A program made the translations under genes and the position numbers. A stretch of 64,000 nt of DNA. It comes from PALSA-1180 sp964624625. GTDB lineage: Bacteria; Oederibacteriota; Muellerivitia; Muellerivitales; Muellerivitaceae. This document shows positions 23,998 through 32,224 of this stretch, piece by piece. A model generated the notes under the pieces. The model was not told the DNA's origin and ran no database searches. It saw only the letters and a list, made by a program, of their open reading frames with translations. Location: positions 1 to 64,000 of the forward strand of contig CAZUXW010000006.1 of assembly GCA_964624625.1 (NCBI GenBank), read 5' to 3'. Each line of letters starts with the position of its first letter. Positions within the stretch are counted from its first letter, which is position 1.

Positions 23998-25797
23998 TTA
24001 ATCCTCGACTTTTAACACCACCATGAAGGCTTCCTGGGGTATTTCCACGCTTCCAATCGACTTCATTCGCTTCTTGCCTTCTTTTTGCTTGTCCAGGAGT
24101 TTGCGCTTGCGGGAGATGTCCCCCCCATAGCACTTGGCCAGGACGTCCTTGCGGCGGGCCCTGACCGTTTCCCGGGCGATGATCTTTCCGCCGATGGCCG
24201 CCTGGATGGGAACCTCGAACATTTGTTCAGGAATGATTTCCTTCAGCTTTTCCGCGATGCTTCTGCCGCGGATCGCCGCCCGGTCCTTGTGCACCATAAA
24301 GGAGAGCGCGTCGACCACCTCGTTATTCAGGAGAATATCCACTTTGACCACATCCCCCGCGCGGTAGCCAATGGGCTCATAATCCAGGGAAGCGTAGCCC
24401 TTGGTGGCGCTCTTGAGCTTATCGAAGAAATCCATGACCACTTCCGCCAGCGGGAGCTCGTAGGTAATTACCGCCCGGGTGGTGTCGAGGAAGCTGGTGT
24501 CTTTATGGTCCCCTCTTTTGCCCTGGCAGAGGGTCATCACGGCGCCGATGTAATCGGCCGGGACAATCACCTTGGCGGCAATATAGGGCTCCAGAATTTC
24601 CTCAATGAGGGTCGTGTCGGGAAGCTTGCTGGGATTATCTATTAATATTTCTTCCCCGTTGGTTTTCTTGACGCGGTAAATAACGCTGGGGGCGGTCGCG
24701 ATCAAATTGAGGTTATATTCCCTCTCGAGCCTCTCCTGGACGATTTCCATGTGGAGGAGGCCTAAAAACCCGCAGCGGAAGCCGAAGGACAAGGCCAGGG
24801 AGGTTTCCGGCTCGTAGGACAGGGCCGCGTCGGAGAGCTTTAATTTGGACAAGGCTTCCTTCAACTGGTCGTAATCGTCCGTACTGACCGGGTAGAGTCC
24901 GCAAAAAACCATGGGCAGCACGTCTTTAAAACCCGGCATGGCCTCAGCGGTGGGCCGGCCTTCCTCGGTGATCGTATCCCCCACCTTGGCGTCCCGGACG
25001 TCCTTGATATTGGCAGCCACATAGCCGACTTCCCCCGCCGAGAGGGTTTCGGATTTTTCCATTTTGGGTTTGAAGACCCCGATTTCCTCCACCTCAAAAA
25101 CCTTGTTGGTCGCCATGAATTTCATCTTGGTGTTTTTTTGGATGGACCCGTTGATGACCCGGATGAAAATCATCACTCCCCGGTAGATGTCGAACATCGA
25201 GTCGAAAATGAGGGCCTTCAGGGGCTCCTCCGCGTTTCCCTTCGGGTAGGGCACCCGGGTGACGATCGCTTCCAATATTTCCTCGATGCCGATGCCTTCT
25301 TTGGCGGAGGCGAGAATGGCCTCGGAGCCTTCGATGGTGAGCGATTCCTCCATTTGTTTTTTGCACCGTTCCACGTCCGCGGCCGGCAGGTCGATCTTAT
25401 TGATCACGGGGATGATCGTGAGGTTTTGGTCAATGGCCAAAAAAGCGTTGGCCAGGGTTTGGGCTTCCACGCCCTGGGAGGCGTCAATGAGCAAGAGGGC
25501 CCCCTCGCAAGCCTTCAAGCTGCGGGAGACCTCATAGTTAAAATCCACATGGCCCGGCGTGTCGATCAGGTTCATCTCGTACTTCAGGCCGTCCTTGGCT
25601 TTATAGAAAAACCTGACCGCCTTGGCCTTGATGGTAATGCCCCTTTCCCGCTCCAGGTCCATTTGGTCCATGAGCTGGGCCCTCATTTCCCGGGGGGGGA
25701 TGGCGCCGGTAAATTCCAGCAGCCGGTCCGCCAAGGTGCTTTTCCCGTGGTCGATATGGGCGACGATGCAAAAATTTCGAATATGGCTTAACGACAA
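23998..25797 (-). CDS. lepA: Elongation factor 4 (LepA)
   Basis: 599-residue ribosome-associated GTPase that can back-translocate or aid initiation. G1 is HIDHGKSTLADR, G3 DTPGHVDF and G4 NKIDLP; domains II, III and V follow, with the EF4-specific C-terminal domain ending CYGGDISRKRKLLDKQKEGKK. Start is TTG at 25797 (MSLSHIRNF) with AGGAG eight bases upstream; no ATG fits. It begins 123 bases after the lipoprotein operon terminator and is the first of the lepA-lepB-hemW group. Confidence 0.97.
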   Translation of the reverse strand: MSLSHIRNFCIVAHIDHGKSTLADRLLEFTGAIPPREMRAQLMDQMDLERERGITIKAKAVRFFYKAKDGLKYEMNLIDTPGHVDFNYEVSRSLKACEGALLLIDASQGVEAQTLANAFLAIDQNLTIIPVINKIDLPAADVERCKKQMEESLTIEGSEAILASAKEGIGIEEILEAIVTRVPYPKGNAEEPLKALIFDSMFDIYRGVMIFIRVINGSIQKNTKMKFMATNKVFEVEEIGVFKPKMEKSETLSAGEVGYVAANIKDVRDAKVGDTITEEGRPTAEAMPGFKDVLPMVFCGLYPVSTDDYDQLKEALSKLKLSDAALSYEPETSLALSFGFRCGFLGLLHMEIVQERLEREYNLNLIATAPSVIYRVKKTNGEEILIDNPSKLPDTTLIEEILEPYIAAKVIVPADYIGAVMTLCQGKRGDHKDTSFLDTTRAVITYELPLAEVVMDFFDKLKSATKGYASLDYEPIGYRAGDVVKVDILLNNEVVDALSFMVHKDRAAIRGRSIAEKLKEIIPEQMFEVPIQAAIGGKIIARETVRARRKDVLAKCYGGDISRKRKLLDKQKEGKKRMKSIGSVEIPQEAFMVVLKVED

Positions 25798-25879
25798 GGC
25801 TGGGTCTCCTGTTCGGTTTGAGGGGACGTAGTATAGGACAGGGTTCGGGGAAAAAGAAGAATGAGATGGGCTGTTCCAG

Positions 25880-25914
25880 GCGGAAAAGCCCAGGAACCCC
25901 GGAAAGGTTCCTGG
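25880..25914 (-). terminator. Terminator of the porin/lipoprotein operon
   Basis: Stem CCAGGAACC / GGTTCCTGG (25890-25898 with 25906-25914) is followed on the minus strand by GGCTTTTCC. It lies 7 bases past the last lipoprotein stop, ahead of lepA. Confidence 0.65.
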
Positions 25915-25920
25915 CGGCCT

Positions 25921-26757
25921 TTAAGGCAGGAACTCCACGTTATCGATCCAGAAGTCCGTACGGGTCACGACGGGACTGCCGGGCGATCCGGCGGTGTTGT
26001 CGCTGTAGGTCCATTGCAAAAAGATGATTTTATCCAGGTGGGCTGCCAAATTATTGGGCGAGGGAGCCGTGCCAAAGCTGGGCCAGCTGAACTGGTTCCA
26101 AGTGAGGGTGATGGTCTGCCAAGTCCCGGCCGTGGGGTCCGTCCCCTTCGGCATCGCGGCTTGGTAATGGTCATAACAGCCCCCGCTGCAGCCAACGCCG
26201 GTGCAAATGCCGCCGGAGGTTCCCGAATGGGCCGCGGGCGGTTCGGTTTGGTCGATGACCACTTGGAAGACAGGGCTTGTGTTCGTGTCGGTCGGTTGGA
26301 CGTTAATCATGAACTGGATACCCGTATAGGCGCTGGCGTCAAAATAAGTGCCAGCGGTTTGGTTGTAAAGGGGGCAAACCAATTGGTCGGCCTCATAACC
26401 GCAGCCTGTACCAGCCGCCCTTAAATCCGCGGCAAAGTGGAGGGCGAAATTGCTGGAGTTGGTCGCGTCAGGGACCGTGTTGTGAACCACGAAGACTGTC
26501 GGCACGGTGTTGGGGGCGTAGCCGGGACCGCCGAAAGTGGCAAGCCTCCAAGTCCCGTTGTTGGTGCCGGCGAGCAGCGGGCTGATATTGGGGCTTCCAT
26601 TTTCAAAATCCGAAATGACGTTGGGGGCAAGGGGCGCGGGAGCCGGGGCTAAAACCCTCGGCAATGCCGGAACCTTGCCGTTACATCCCTGGCTCGAGAC
26701 CAGGACGACCAGCGACAAACAGCCGGCGACGAAACATAAACCTTTGAACCGTCCCAT
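25921..26757 (-). CDS. Surface lipoprotein with CBM11-like domain, copy 3
   Basis: 278-residue lipoprotein; the signal peptide ends at a lipobox with C25 (VLVSSQGC). After a Pro/Ala-rich spacer comes a beta-sandwich-like domain of the CBM11/CBM30 kind: ISDFENG at the start, YFDASAYTGIQFMINV, WQTITLTWNQF and a closing DFWIDNVEF. These domains usually bind glucans. Cysteines in GGICTGVGCSGGCYDHY are probably disulfide-bonded. I use the ATG at 26757 with GGAGG seven bases upstream; an ATG at 26781 overlaps the previous stop. It is last of the six-gene operon; ligand unknown. Confidence 0.75.
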   Translation of the reverse strand: MGRFKGLCFVAGCLSLVVLVSSQGCNGKVPALPRVLAPAPAPLAPNVISDFENGSPNISPLLAGTNNGTWRLATFGGPGYAPNTVPTVFVVHNTVPDATNSSNFALHFAADLRAAGTGCGYEADQLVCPLYNQTAGTYFDASAYTGIQFMINVQPTDTNTSPVFQVVIDQTEPPAAHSGTSGGICTGVGCSGGCYDHYQAAMPKGTDPTAGTWQTITLTWNQFSWPSFGTAPSPNNLAAHLDKIIFLQWTYSDNTAGSPGSPVVTRTDFWIDNVEFLP

Positions 26758-26777
26758 CGAAAAGCCTCCCTCGACCC

Positions 26778-27608
26778 TCATTTAAAGAATTGTACCTCAT
26801 CCACCCAAAAATCAACCCCCGCGATTCCCGCGATGTTGGCATTGCTTTCTTCCCATTGCAACCAAAGGACTTCCTTCAGGTTTTCACCGGTCAAATTAGG
26901 CGGATTCATCGGCCAACCAAAGCCCCCCCGGGTTAAATCGGTGAACTTCACCGAGAATTTCCGCCAGGACCCGTTGGTACTGGGAAGGGTCAAGGTGAAA
27001 TGGTCGTAACACTTGCCTGTGGAATTGTCGCAATTTCCAGCGGGCGGGGCCTGGGTCTGGAGGGTGGGAATTTGGAAGACTCTTTTTAAGACCTTGTCCG
27101 CGGCGGAGGTTTTGTAATAAAAGTTCACTCCCGTGAAAAAGCTCATGTCGTACTTCGAACCGCTTTCCATGGGAATCTGGAAATCCACGGCCGGGAAAAC
27201 GTTGTTGCTAAGATCCGTCACGGCCCCGGAAATATGGGCGGCCCAAAGGCTGTTGTTCGCTCCCGGCCCCTCGAAATCCAGAACGGCGTTCTCATAGATT
27301 GAAAAATTATTGACGACCTGAACCGAACCGGGAAATTGAAGTTGATTCCCTGGTATGGGTTCGAAGAGCAAGGGATTGATCGGATAAAAAGAAACGGGAA
27401 ACCCGTTGATATCGGTTAAGGGGCCGCTGGGCGGTTGGGACGAGGGAAGGGTTGAGGGAACGCTGTTGAAATCAACCACCACTGTCCGGTCAGCGGTCGT
27501 GGCCGGCGCCGAATAGGCTCCCACTGGCGCGACCTTGGCTTCGCAGCCAGCCCAAAGGGCGGCGCAGGACAGGGCCAGGAGGAAAAAAAGGTTAAAACAT
27601 GATTTCAT
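26778..27608 (-). CDS. Surface lipoprotein with CBM11-like domain, copy 2
   Basis: 276-residue paralogue of its neighbour. The lipobox is ALWAGC with C22. The N-terminal half (residues 30-115) has an extra strand-rich region starting VVVDFNSVPS; the second half has FFTGVNFYYKTS, the cysteine pair in GNCDNSTGKCYDHF, SWRKFSVKFTDL and the closing DFWVDEVQFF. The end overlaps by 4 bases a possible upstream start of the next gene, and the start overlaps the porin upstream by 17 bases, so it is tightly coupled. Carbohydrate binding is inferred from the domain pattern only. Confidence 0.75.
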   Translation of the reverse strand: MKSCFNLFFLLALSCAALWAGCEAKVAPVGAYSAPATTADRTVVVDFNSVPSTLPSSQPPSGPLTDINGFPVSFYPINPLLFEPIPGNQLQFPGSVQVVNNFSIYENAVLDFEGPGANNSLWAAHISGAVTDLSNNVFPAVDFQIPMESGSKYDMSFFTGVNFYYKTSAADKVLKRVFQIPTLQTQAPPAGNCDNSTGKCYDHFTLTLPSTNGSWRKFSVKFTDLTRGGFGWPMNPPNLTGENLKEVLWLQWEESNANIAGIAGVDFWVDEVQFFK

Positions 27609-29961
27609 AAGTCAGCTCCATGTACTGGTTGTTCAATGTCGCCGCGGGAAGGGGCGCGATCGCCGTGATCCCCGTGGTCAAGGAATAGTCCAGGTAAAAA
27701 TTCGAGTTGCGGTTCGCGTGGAAGGCGGTCGACAGTTTTAAGCTTTGCGTTTGATTGTCCACGTAGAAAACCGAGTAGCCCAAGCCGAGGGGCGGATTGA
27801 TGTCGGTATTGTCAAAAATATACGGATAACGGGCAAAGGTAGTGCCGCCATAACCCGCATCCGCGCCCTTGCTCCTTTTGTAACTATAGGCCGCCGTCAC
27901 ATCCAAGGCCGGCAAAACCCCGACTTTGATTCCGCTGAGGATCCAAGCACTATCCAAAGTCCCCAGGCCGCTGCTGGTCTGCTCATACCGCACATTGGCC
28001 CCGATTTCCAAGTCCCGGTCCCACTGGATCAAGGGACCGATATTCAAGGAAGGACCCACGTTGATGTAGGTGAAGGTCCTCATGGGCACAGGTACGGCCG
28101 CTGTCCCGTCCAAAACCGTGACGCTGGTTTGCGCTGGGTTGGAGACAAGGTTACCACTAATTTCCTGGACGAAGTAGACCGACCCCTTGATCTTGAGGGC
28201 CTGTTTTTCCAGGGCTTTCACGTCCAAATCAATGCCCAGTCCCTGGCGGTTGGGCGTGCCGAGGCCGTAAGGAAACGTATTATCCTCGGTGCGGTCATAG
28301 AAGCTGAAAATACCGCTGGGCCTGGGAACGTTGGTAAAAAGGAACCGGCTGCGCAGGGGAGTTTGGAATATGTCCGTTGTATCCCTCACAGTAGGGCCGT
28401 TGAACAGGTCCTGCCTTTGATATAGATCCTGACGTACTTGGGCCAGGGGGGAGTAATAAGAAGGACCCACGTCCAGGAAGCTGAAACTAATTTTGGATTG
28501 CTCCAATTGGAAATAGGCTCCACCGGTGGCGGCGTAGTCGCTGATGATTTTATTGTTGTCCCTCTTGTCATCCTGGTAGCTGGAGAAGGCCAGATCCCCC
28601 CCAAGGCCGAAATAAAAATTTCCACCGAAACCAAGCCGCAAATCCGGGGTCCAGCTCCCCACCAGATATTGGTGGGCCCAAGTGGATGGGTCGGTAGTGT
28701 TGTAGAGAGTGCCGGGAGTGTTGGTATCAAGGGGTTCGTCTAAGATGACACCTTGGGCGCCAAGGTTCAACTGCAGGGATAAGTTGCTAAAATACCATTT
28801 TTTGGAAGCCAGGCTCGCCTGCCCCCCGAAAACCCAGTCGGTAAAATTGGTCGGGCCGAAGAAGTTTCCGTTTTTAGTATCAGCGTTGAACCCGTTGGCG
28901 ATCATATTGGCGAAAACCGACGCCTTGAACCTTTCCACGACAGGCGAGTCGGCCCAAGCCAGTTCCGTCCCTATCCGAAGGCCGCGGAATGGCCATTGGG
29001 TGGCGTTATCGAAGTAGCTCTCATACTTTTCTTGGCTGTCCCTGCGGGCCACCATTTCCGGTATGTATTTGAGATCGAGATTGTTCCGGTTCCAAAGGGT
29101 AAAGGGCGTGTAGGACTCGTCGAAATCCCCCACCGTGGCGGTGAACCAATCAGGGCTGAAGACCATGGTGATGCGTTGGAAATTCATGGAATCGGTGCTG
29201 AGATCCGGCTGGAACCTGGTTTGAAACCGCAAGATGGCGTCCCATTTGACTTGTTTGGAAATAGCTCCGGTCGGTTTTAAGTCCAAATAGCCCCAGGTTT
29301 CCCGGTAGCCGGGATCGGGAAAGTTGTAATCCCCATAATACTGGCGGGAAAAGGCGAAGGCCCTCCCTAAACCGTGGAAGGCAACGTTGGGATAATCGGT
29401 AAAGCCCTTAAGCCTCTGGAAAATATCGTATTGGGATGCGTCCACCGCCGCGGCACGGCTTTCCCTGGATTTAACCTCATCCTCCACCCTTTTTAGCTCA
29501 AATTGGTAAGCCTCGGCCAAGCTGTGGAGATTTTTTTCAGCTTGGGCCAGTTCCGCCTGGCTGGGGGCGGCGGGAACAACCGCCGGGGCCGCTGGCGGTG
29601 GTGCCGGCGCGGAGGCCGCAGGCGCGGCGGACAAAACCGCGGGAGAGGCGGGGGCCGTGGTAGGAGCCAAACTATCCGTGTCCCCCGGAGGCGGAGGAAT
29701 ATCATCAGCCTGGGCCACCACGATTTCCCCGTATTTTTCCTGGGCCTGTAGGATTTTTCGGGCCACCTCAAAGCGGGTCAGGACTTTCGAGGATTCCCCA
29801 TCAGGAAGGAGTCCCGCTTTTTCCAATTGGGACAATTGGGCGTAAGTCGCGTCCCCTGGAGGTACGACCGAGAATAGATCCCCGCCCGCCAAGGCCGCGG
29901 CCGGAAGGATAATGGAAAGGACCGCCAGGGTCCAAATTTTGAAATTAGAAGGATACTTCAT
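27592..29961 (-). CDS. SLH-like, coiled-coil outer-membrane porin, copy 3
   Basis: 789-residue secreted protein beginning MKYPSNFKIWTLAVLSIILP. After the signal comes a short SLH-like unit (residues 25-70: YAQLSQLEKAGLLPDGE, LTRFEVARKIL), a Pro/Ala-rich linker (75-135), a coiled coil (140-180) and then about 600 residues of alternating beta strands with aromatic girdles ending LTYEIMF, as expected for a large barrel. This is the OmpM-like plan, where SLH binds the cell wall and the barrel forms a pore. GGAGG lies seven bases before the ATG at 29961. It overlaps the upstream porin by 17 bases. Confidence 0.72.
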   Translation of the reverse strand: MKYPSNFKIWTLAVLSIILPAAALAGGDLFSVVPPGDATYAQLSQLEKAGLLPDGESSKVLTRFEVARKILQAQEKYGEIVVAQADDIPPPPGDTDSLAPTTAPASPAVLSAAPAASAPAPPPAAPAVVPAAPSQAELAQAEKNLHSLAEAYQFELKRVEDEVKSRESRAAAVDASQYDIFQRLKGFTDYPNVAFHGLGRAFAFSRQYYGDYNFPDPGYRETWGYLDLKPTGAISKQVKWDAILRFQTRFQPDLSTDSMNFQRITMVFSPDWFTATVGDFDESYTPFTLWNRNNLDLKYIPEMVARRDSQEKYESYFDNATQWPFRGLRIGTELAWADSPVVERFKASVFANMIANGFNADTKNGNFFGPTNFTDWVFGGQASLASKKWYFSNLSLQLNLGAQGVILDEPLDTNTPGTLYNTTDPSTWAHQYLVGSWTPDLRLGFGGNFYFGLGGDLAFSSYQDDKRDNNKIISDYAATGGAYFQLEQSKISFSFLDVGPSYYSPLAQVRQDLYQRQDLFNGPTVRDTTDIFQTPLRSRFLFTNVPRPSGIFSFYDRTEDNTFPYGLGTPNRQGLGIDLDVKALEKQALKIKGSVYFVQEISGNLVSNPAQTSVTVLDGTAAVPVPMRTFTYINVGPSLNIGPLIQWDRDLEIGANVRYEQTSSGLGTLDSAWILSGIKVGVLPALDVTAAYSYKRSKGADAGYGGTTFARYPYIFDNTDINPPLGLGYSVFYVDNQTQSLKLSTAFHANRNSNFYLDYSLTTGITAIAPLPAATLNNQYMELTYEIMF

Positions 29962-32206
29962 AGGAAGCCCTCCAAATCTCATCCCAGCGCTCATAGTCGG
30001 GATTATCGGTAGTGTATTGGGTCAGGAACAGGTCGCCCTTGAACCGGATTTCGGGAGTGAAGGGAAACTCCAAGCCGTAAGCCAATGTCGTCTTGGTGGC
30101 ATTGAGCGATTCGTAGGAATAACTTCCGATGCTGGAGTTGTCCAAATAGAAGGGATAATTAGCGTAGGAGGAGGGATTCCCCTGTCCGGTCAATATAAAT
30201 TCTTTACCCGAGGATCCGGTCCGGACAAAGGCGAAGGAGCCCACCAGGGAAATTCCCGGAATGGGAATGGAAAAATCCGCCGCCAGGATGACCGTATCGG
30301 TGATAAGGGGATCCCCCAATCCTACGAGGGTGGTTTTTTGGTTCTTATAATCCAACCCGATGGAATAGGTCCGGTCCTTCAGGCCAGCGGCCTTGGCGAT
30401 GTCGGCGCCGACCGCCGCCTCCAACCCGCCGAACGTCCGGATGGTGGAAACGTTGGGGGGCGTGTTCGTCTCAACCGCTACGGCTCCGTCGCCCAATCCA
30501 TCCAGGACATAATTGGGTTGAATCTCATGCATGCCCAGGCTGCCCGAATCGAGGACAAAAGAAGCTTGGGGTTTCAACCAACCATCTTTGCCGATATCGG
30601 CTGAAATCCCCAGGATGATTCCCAAACGGTTGGGAGTGGCGTCCCCGTAGGGAAGAATATTTTCCACCGTGCGGTCATAAGCAGCGAAGGCAGGCCGGTT
30701 CACGCCTTGGAAAACATAATTATTGATATAGCCAGGCAGGTTGTTGTCCAGGTAAAGATTGGTGCTGATGTAACCCTTGGCTCCCGGCAGGGCGTTATAA
30801 CGGTTGGTCTGGGCTCCAGGGGAATAAAAGAAGGGGCCGATATTCATGTACTTGGCCTTCAAATGGACTCCGAACAGGTTGACCGAGCCTTCGGACAAGA
30901 GGGCCCAATCCTGGAAAGTGCGGTCCGCGTTTCGGCTGTCATCGTTGTATTGGCTGAAAGCGGCTTCCGTGTTGCCGGACAAACTGATCTGGTCGGCTAT
31001 CGGCAGGTTGAAGCGGGCGCTGATACTCCCAATTTGGTACTGCTTGGCGAAACTGAGGGAAAAATCGGGAAGGTAAGGGACGCTGGCGCTGTTGGGATCA
31101 TCCCAGAGAAGCAACCCTGTTCCCTTGAATTCCAGGTTGTCGTTGAAAAAACTCATGGAAGCCTGGGTCCCGGCGTAATAATCGCTGAAGCTTTGTTCAG
31201 TGGACGACTTCAATTCTCCCGCCATGGCCTGGACCTTGAGGCGGCCCAGCACCTCGTTATCGGGCCAACCCAGCGCGGTGGAGGCTTGAAAGCCCCTCAT
31301 GTGCCAATCCGTGCCGTGATCCATGTAAACAATTTCCTCAACGTCCTTCCTGGTCCGCCTAAAGGAAGTTGGTTCAATGAAGGTGTAAACCGGCACTTCA
31401 TAATTCCAAAGGGTGAGCTTGGTGTACTTCTGGTAGAAATCCCCGGCGGTGAAGGTGAATTGTTCGTTGTAATTTTTCAGGGCCAGCCAGCGCAGGACCA
31501 AGGGAGGCGTGATGGGATCAACATAATAGAGACCCACGGTGCGGTACAGCCGGGTTTTGGCCTCGAACAAGAGAAAAGGCACCGGTACACTCTTGATCCC
31601 AAAATCGATCATCATGACATCGTTGTAATCCATGTTGCCATAGGCCGCGCCATCCCCGTAACCACGGTAAGTGTTGAATATGCCGTGGGAGAACCCGGTC
31701 ATTTCCGAGCCAGTCCGTTTAAGGTATTCCTGCTGGAGATCGGCGAATTGACCAGCTCGGAGCTGTTGGTCGTAAAGCTTGTCCTCCAACTTGGCCAGGT
31801 TCACGTTCATCGCCGATATTTCCGACTTGAACTCCTCTACCAGGTCCCTCAGGCTCTTGGAAGCGGCCGGGGCGCTGTTGTCCGCTGGCGCTGCCAGGGA
31901 GGGTTGGGCCAATTCACCCGGAAGGCCGGGAGGCAGCCCATCCAAAGACGGCGGCGGTAAAACGTCCGCTTGGGCCAATATCATTTGGGCCGCTTGGGCT
32001 GTGAGTTGGGCCACTTGAAGATTTGTCATATCCCTTACCGGCCCTTTTGGTTTTTCAGCCCAGCCAGCCGCGACCAAATCCTTGACCCTCTCGTCGATCC
32101 AAGGATCCCGGTCATGGGAGGACAAGGTCCCATGACTCGCCCACAAGGGCGAGGCCCAGGCGAGAGCCAGGCAAAAGGTCAATTGGAAGAGGATCCGCTT
32201 TTTCAC
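29945..32206 (-). CDS. SLH-like, coiled-coil outer-membrane porin, copy 2
   Basis: 753-residue paralogue with the same plan: signal peptide MKKRILFQLTFCLALAWAS, an SLH-like unit (WIDERVKDLVAAGWAE, MTNLQVAQLTAQAAQ), Pro/Ala linker, coiled coil (SLRDLVEEFKSEISAMNVNL) and a long barrel domain ending WRASYEVSF. I choose the GTG at 32206, eight bases after GAAGGG, rather than a TTG two codons earlier. It shares the pattern FYDRTEDN/YDRTVEN ... PYG-ATPNRLG with the next porin, which argues for duplication. Substrate is unknown. Confidence 0.72.
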   Translation of the reverse strand: MKKRILFQLTFCLALAWASPLWASHGTLSSHDRDPWIDERVKDLVAAGWAEKPKGPVRDMTNLQVAQLTAQAAQMILAQADVLPPPSLDGLPPGLPGELAQPSLAAPADNSAPAASKSLRDLVEEFKSEISAMNVNLAKLEDKLYDQQLRAGQFADLQQEYLKRTGSEMTGFSHGIFNTYRGYGDGAAYGNMDYNDVMMIDFGIKSVPVPFLLFEAKTRLYRTVGLYYVDPITPPLVLRWLALKNYNEQFTFTAGDFYQKYTKLTLWNYEVPVYTFIEPTSFRRTRKDVEEIVYMDHGTDWHMRGFQASTALGWPDNEVLGRLKVQAMAGELKSSTEQSFSDYYAGTQASMSFFNDNLEFKGTGLLLWDDPNSASVPYLPDFSLSFAKQYQIGSISARFNLPIADQISLSGNTEAAFSQYNDDSRNADRTFQDWALLSEGSVNLFGVHLKAKYMNIGPFFYSPGAQTNRYNALPGAKGYISTNLYLDNNLPGYINNYVFQGVNRPAFAAYDRTVENILPYGDATPNRLGIILGISADIGKDGWLKPQASFVLDSGSLGMHEIQPNYVLDGLGDGAVAVETNTPPNVSTIRTFGGLEAAVGADIAKAAGLKDRTYSIGLDYKNQKTTLVGLGDPLITDTVILAADFSIPIPGISLVGSFAFVRTGSSGKEFILTGQGNPSSYANYPFYLDNSSIGSYSYESLNATKTTLAYGLEFPFTPEIRFKGDLFLTQYTTDNPDYERWDEIWRASYEVSF

Positions 32207-32224
32207 TTTCAAAACCCTTCTTTA

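Noticed and set aside
30707..31960. 417-codon plus-strand open frame opposite porin 2
   Set aside because: Antisense shadow of a long barrel gene; composition is what complementing the porin codons predicts.
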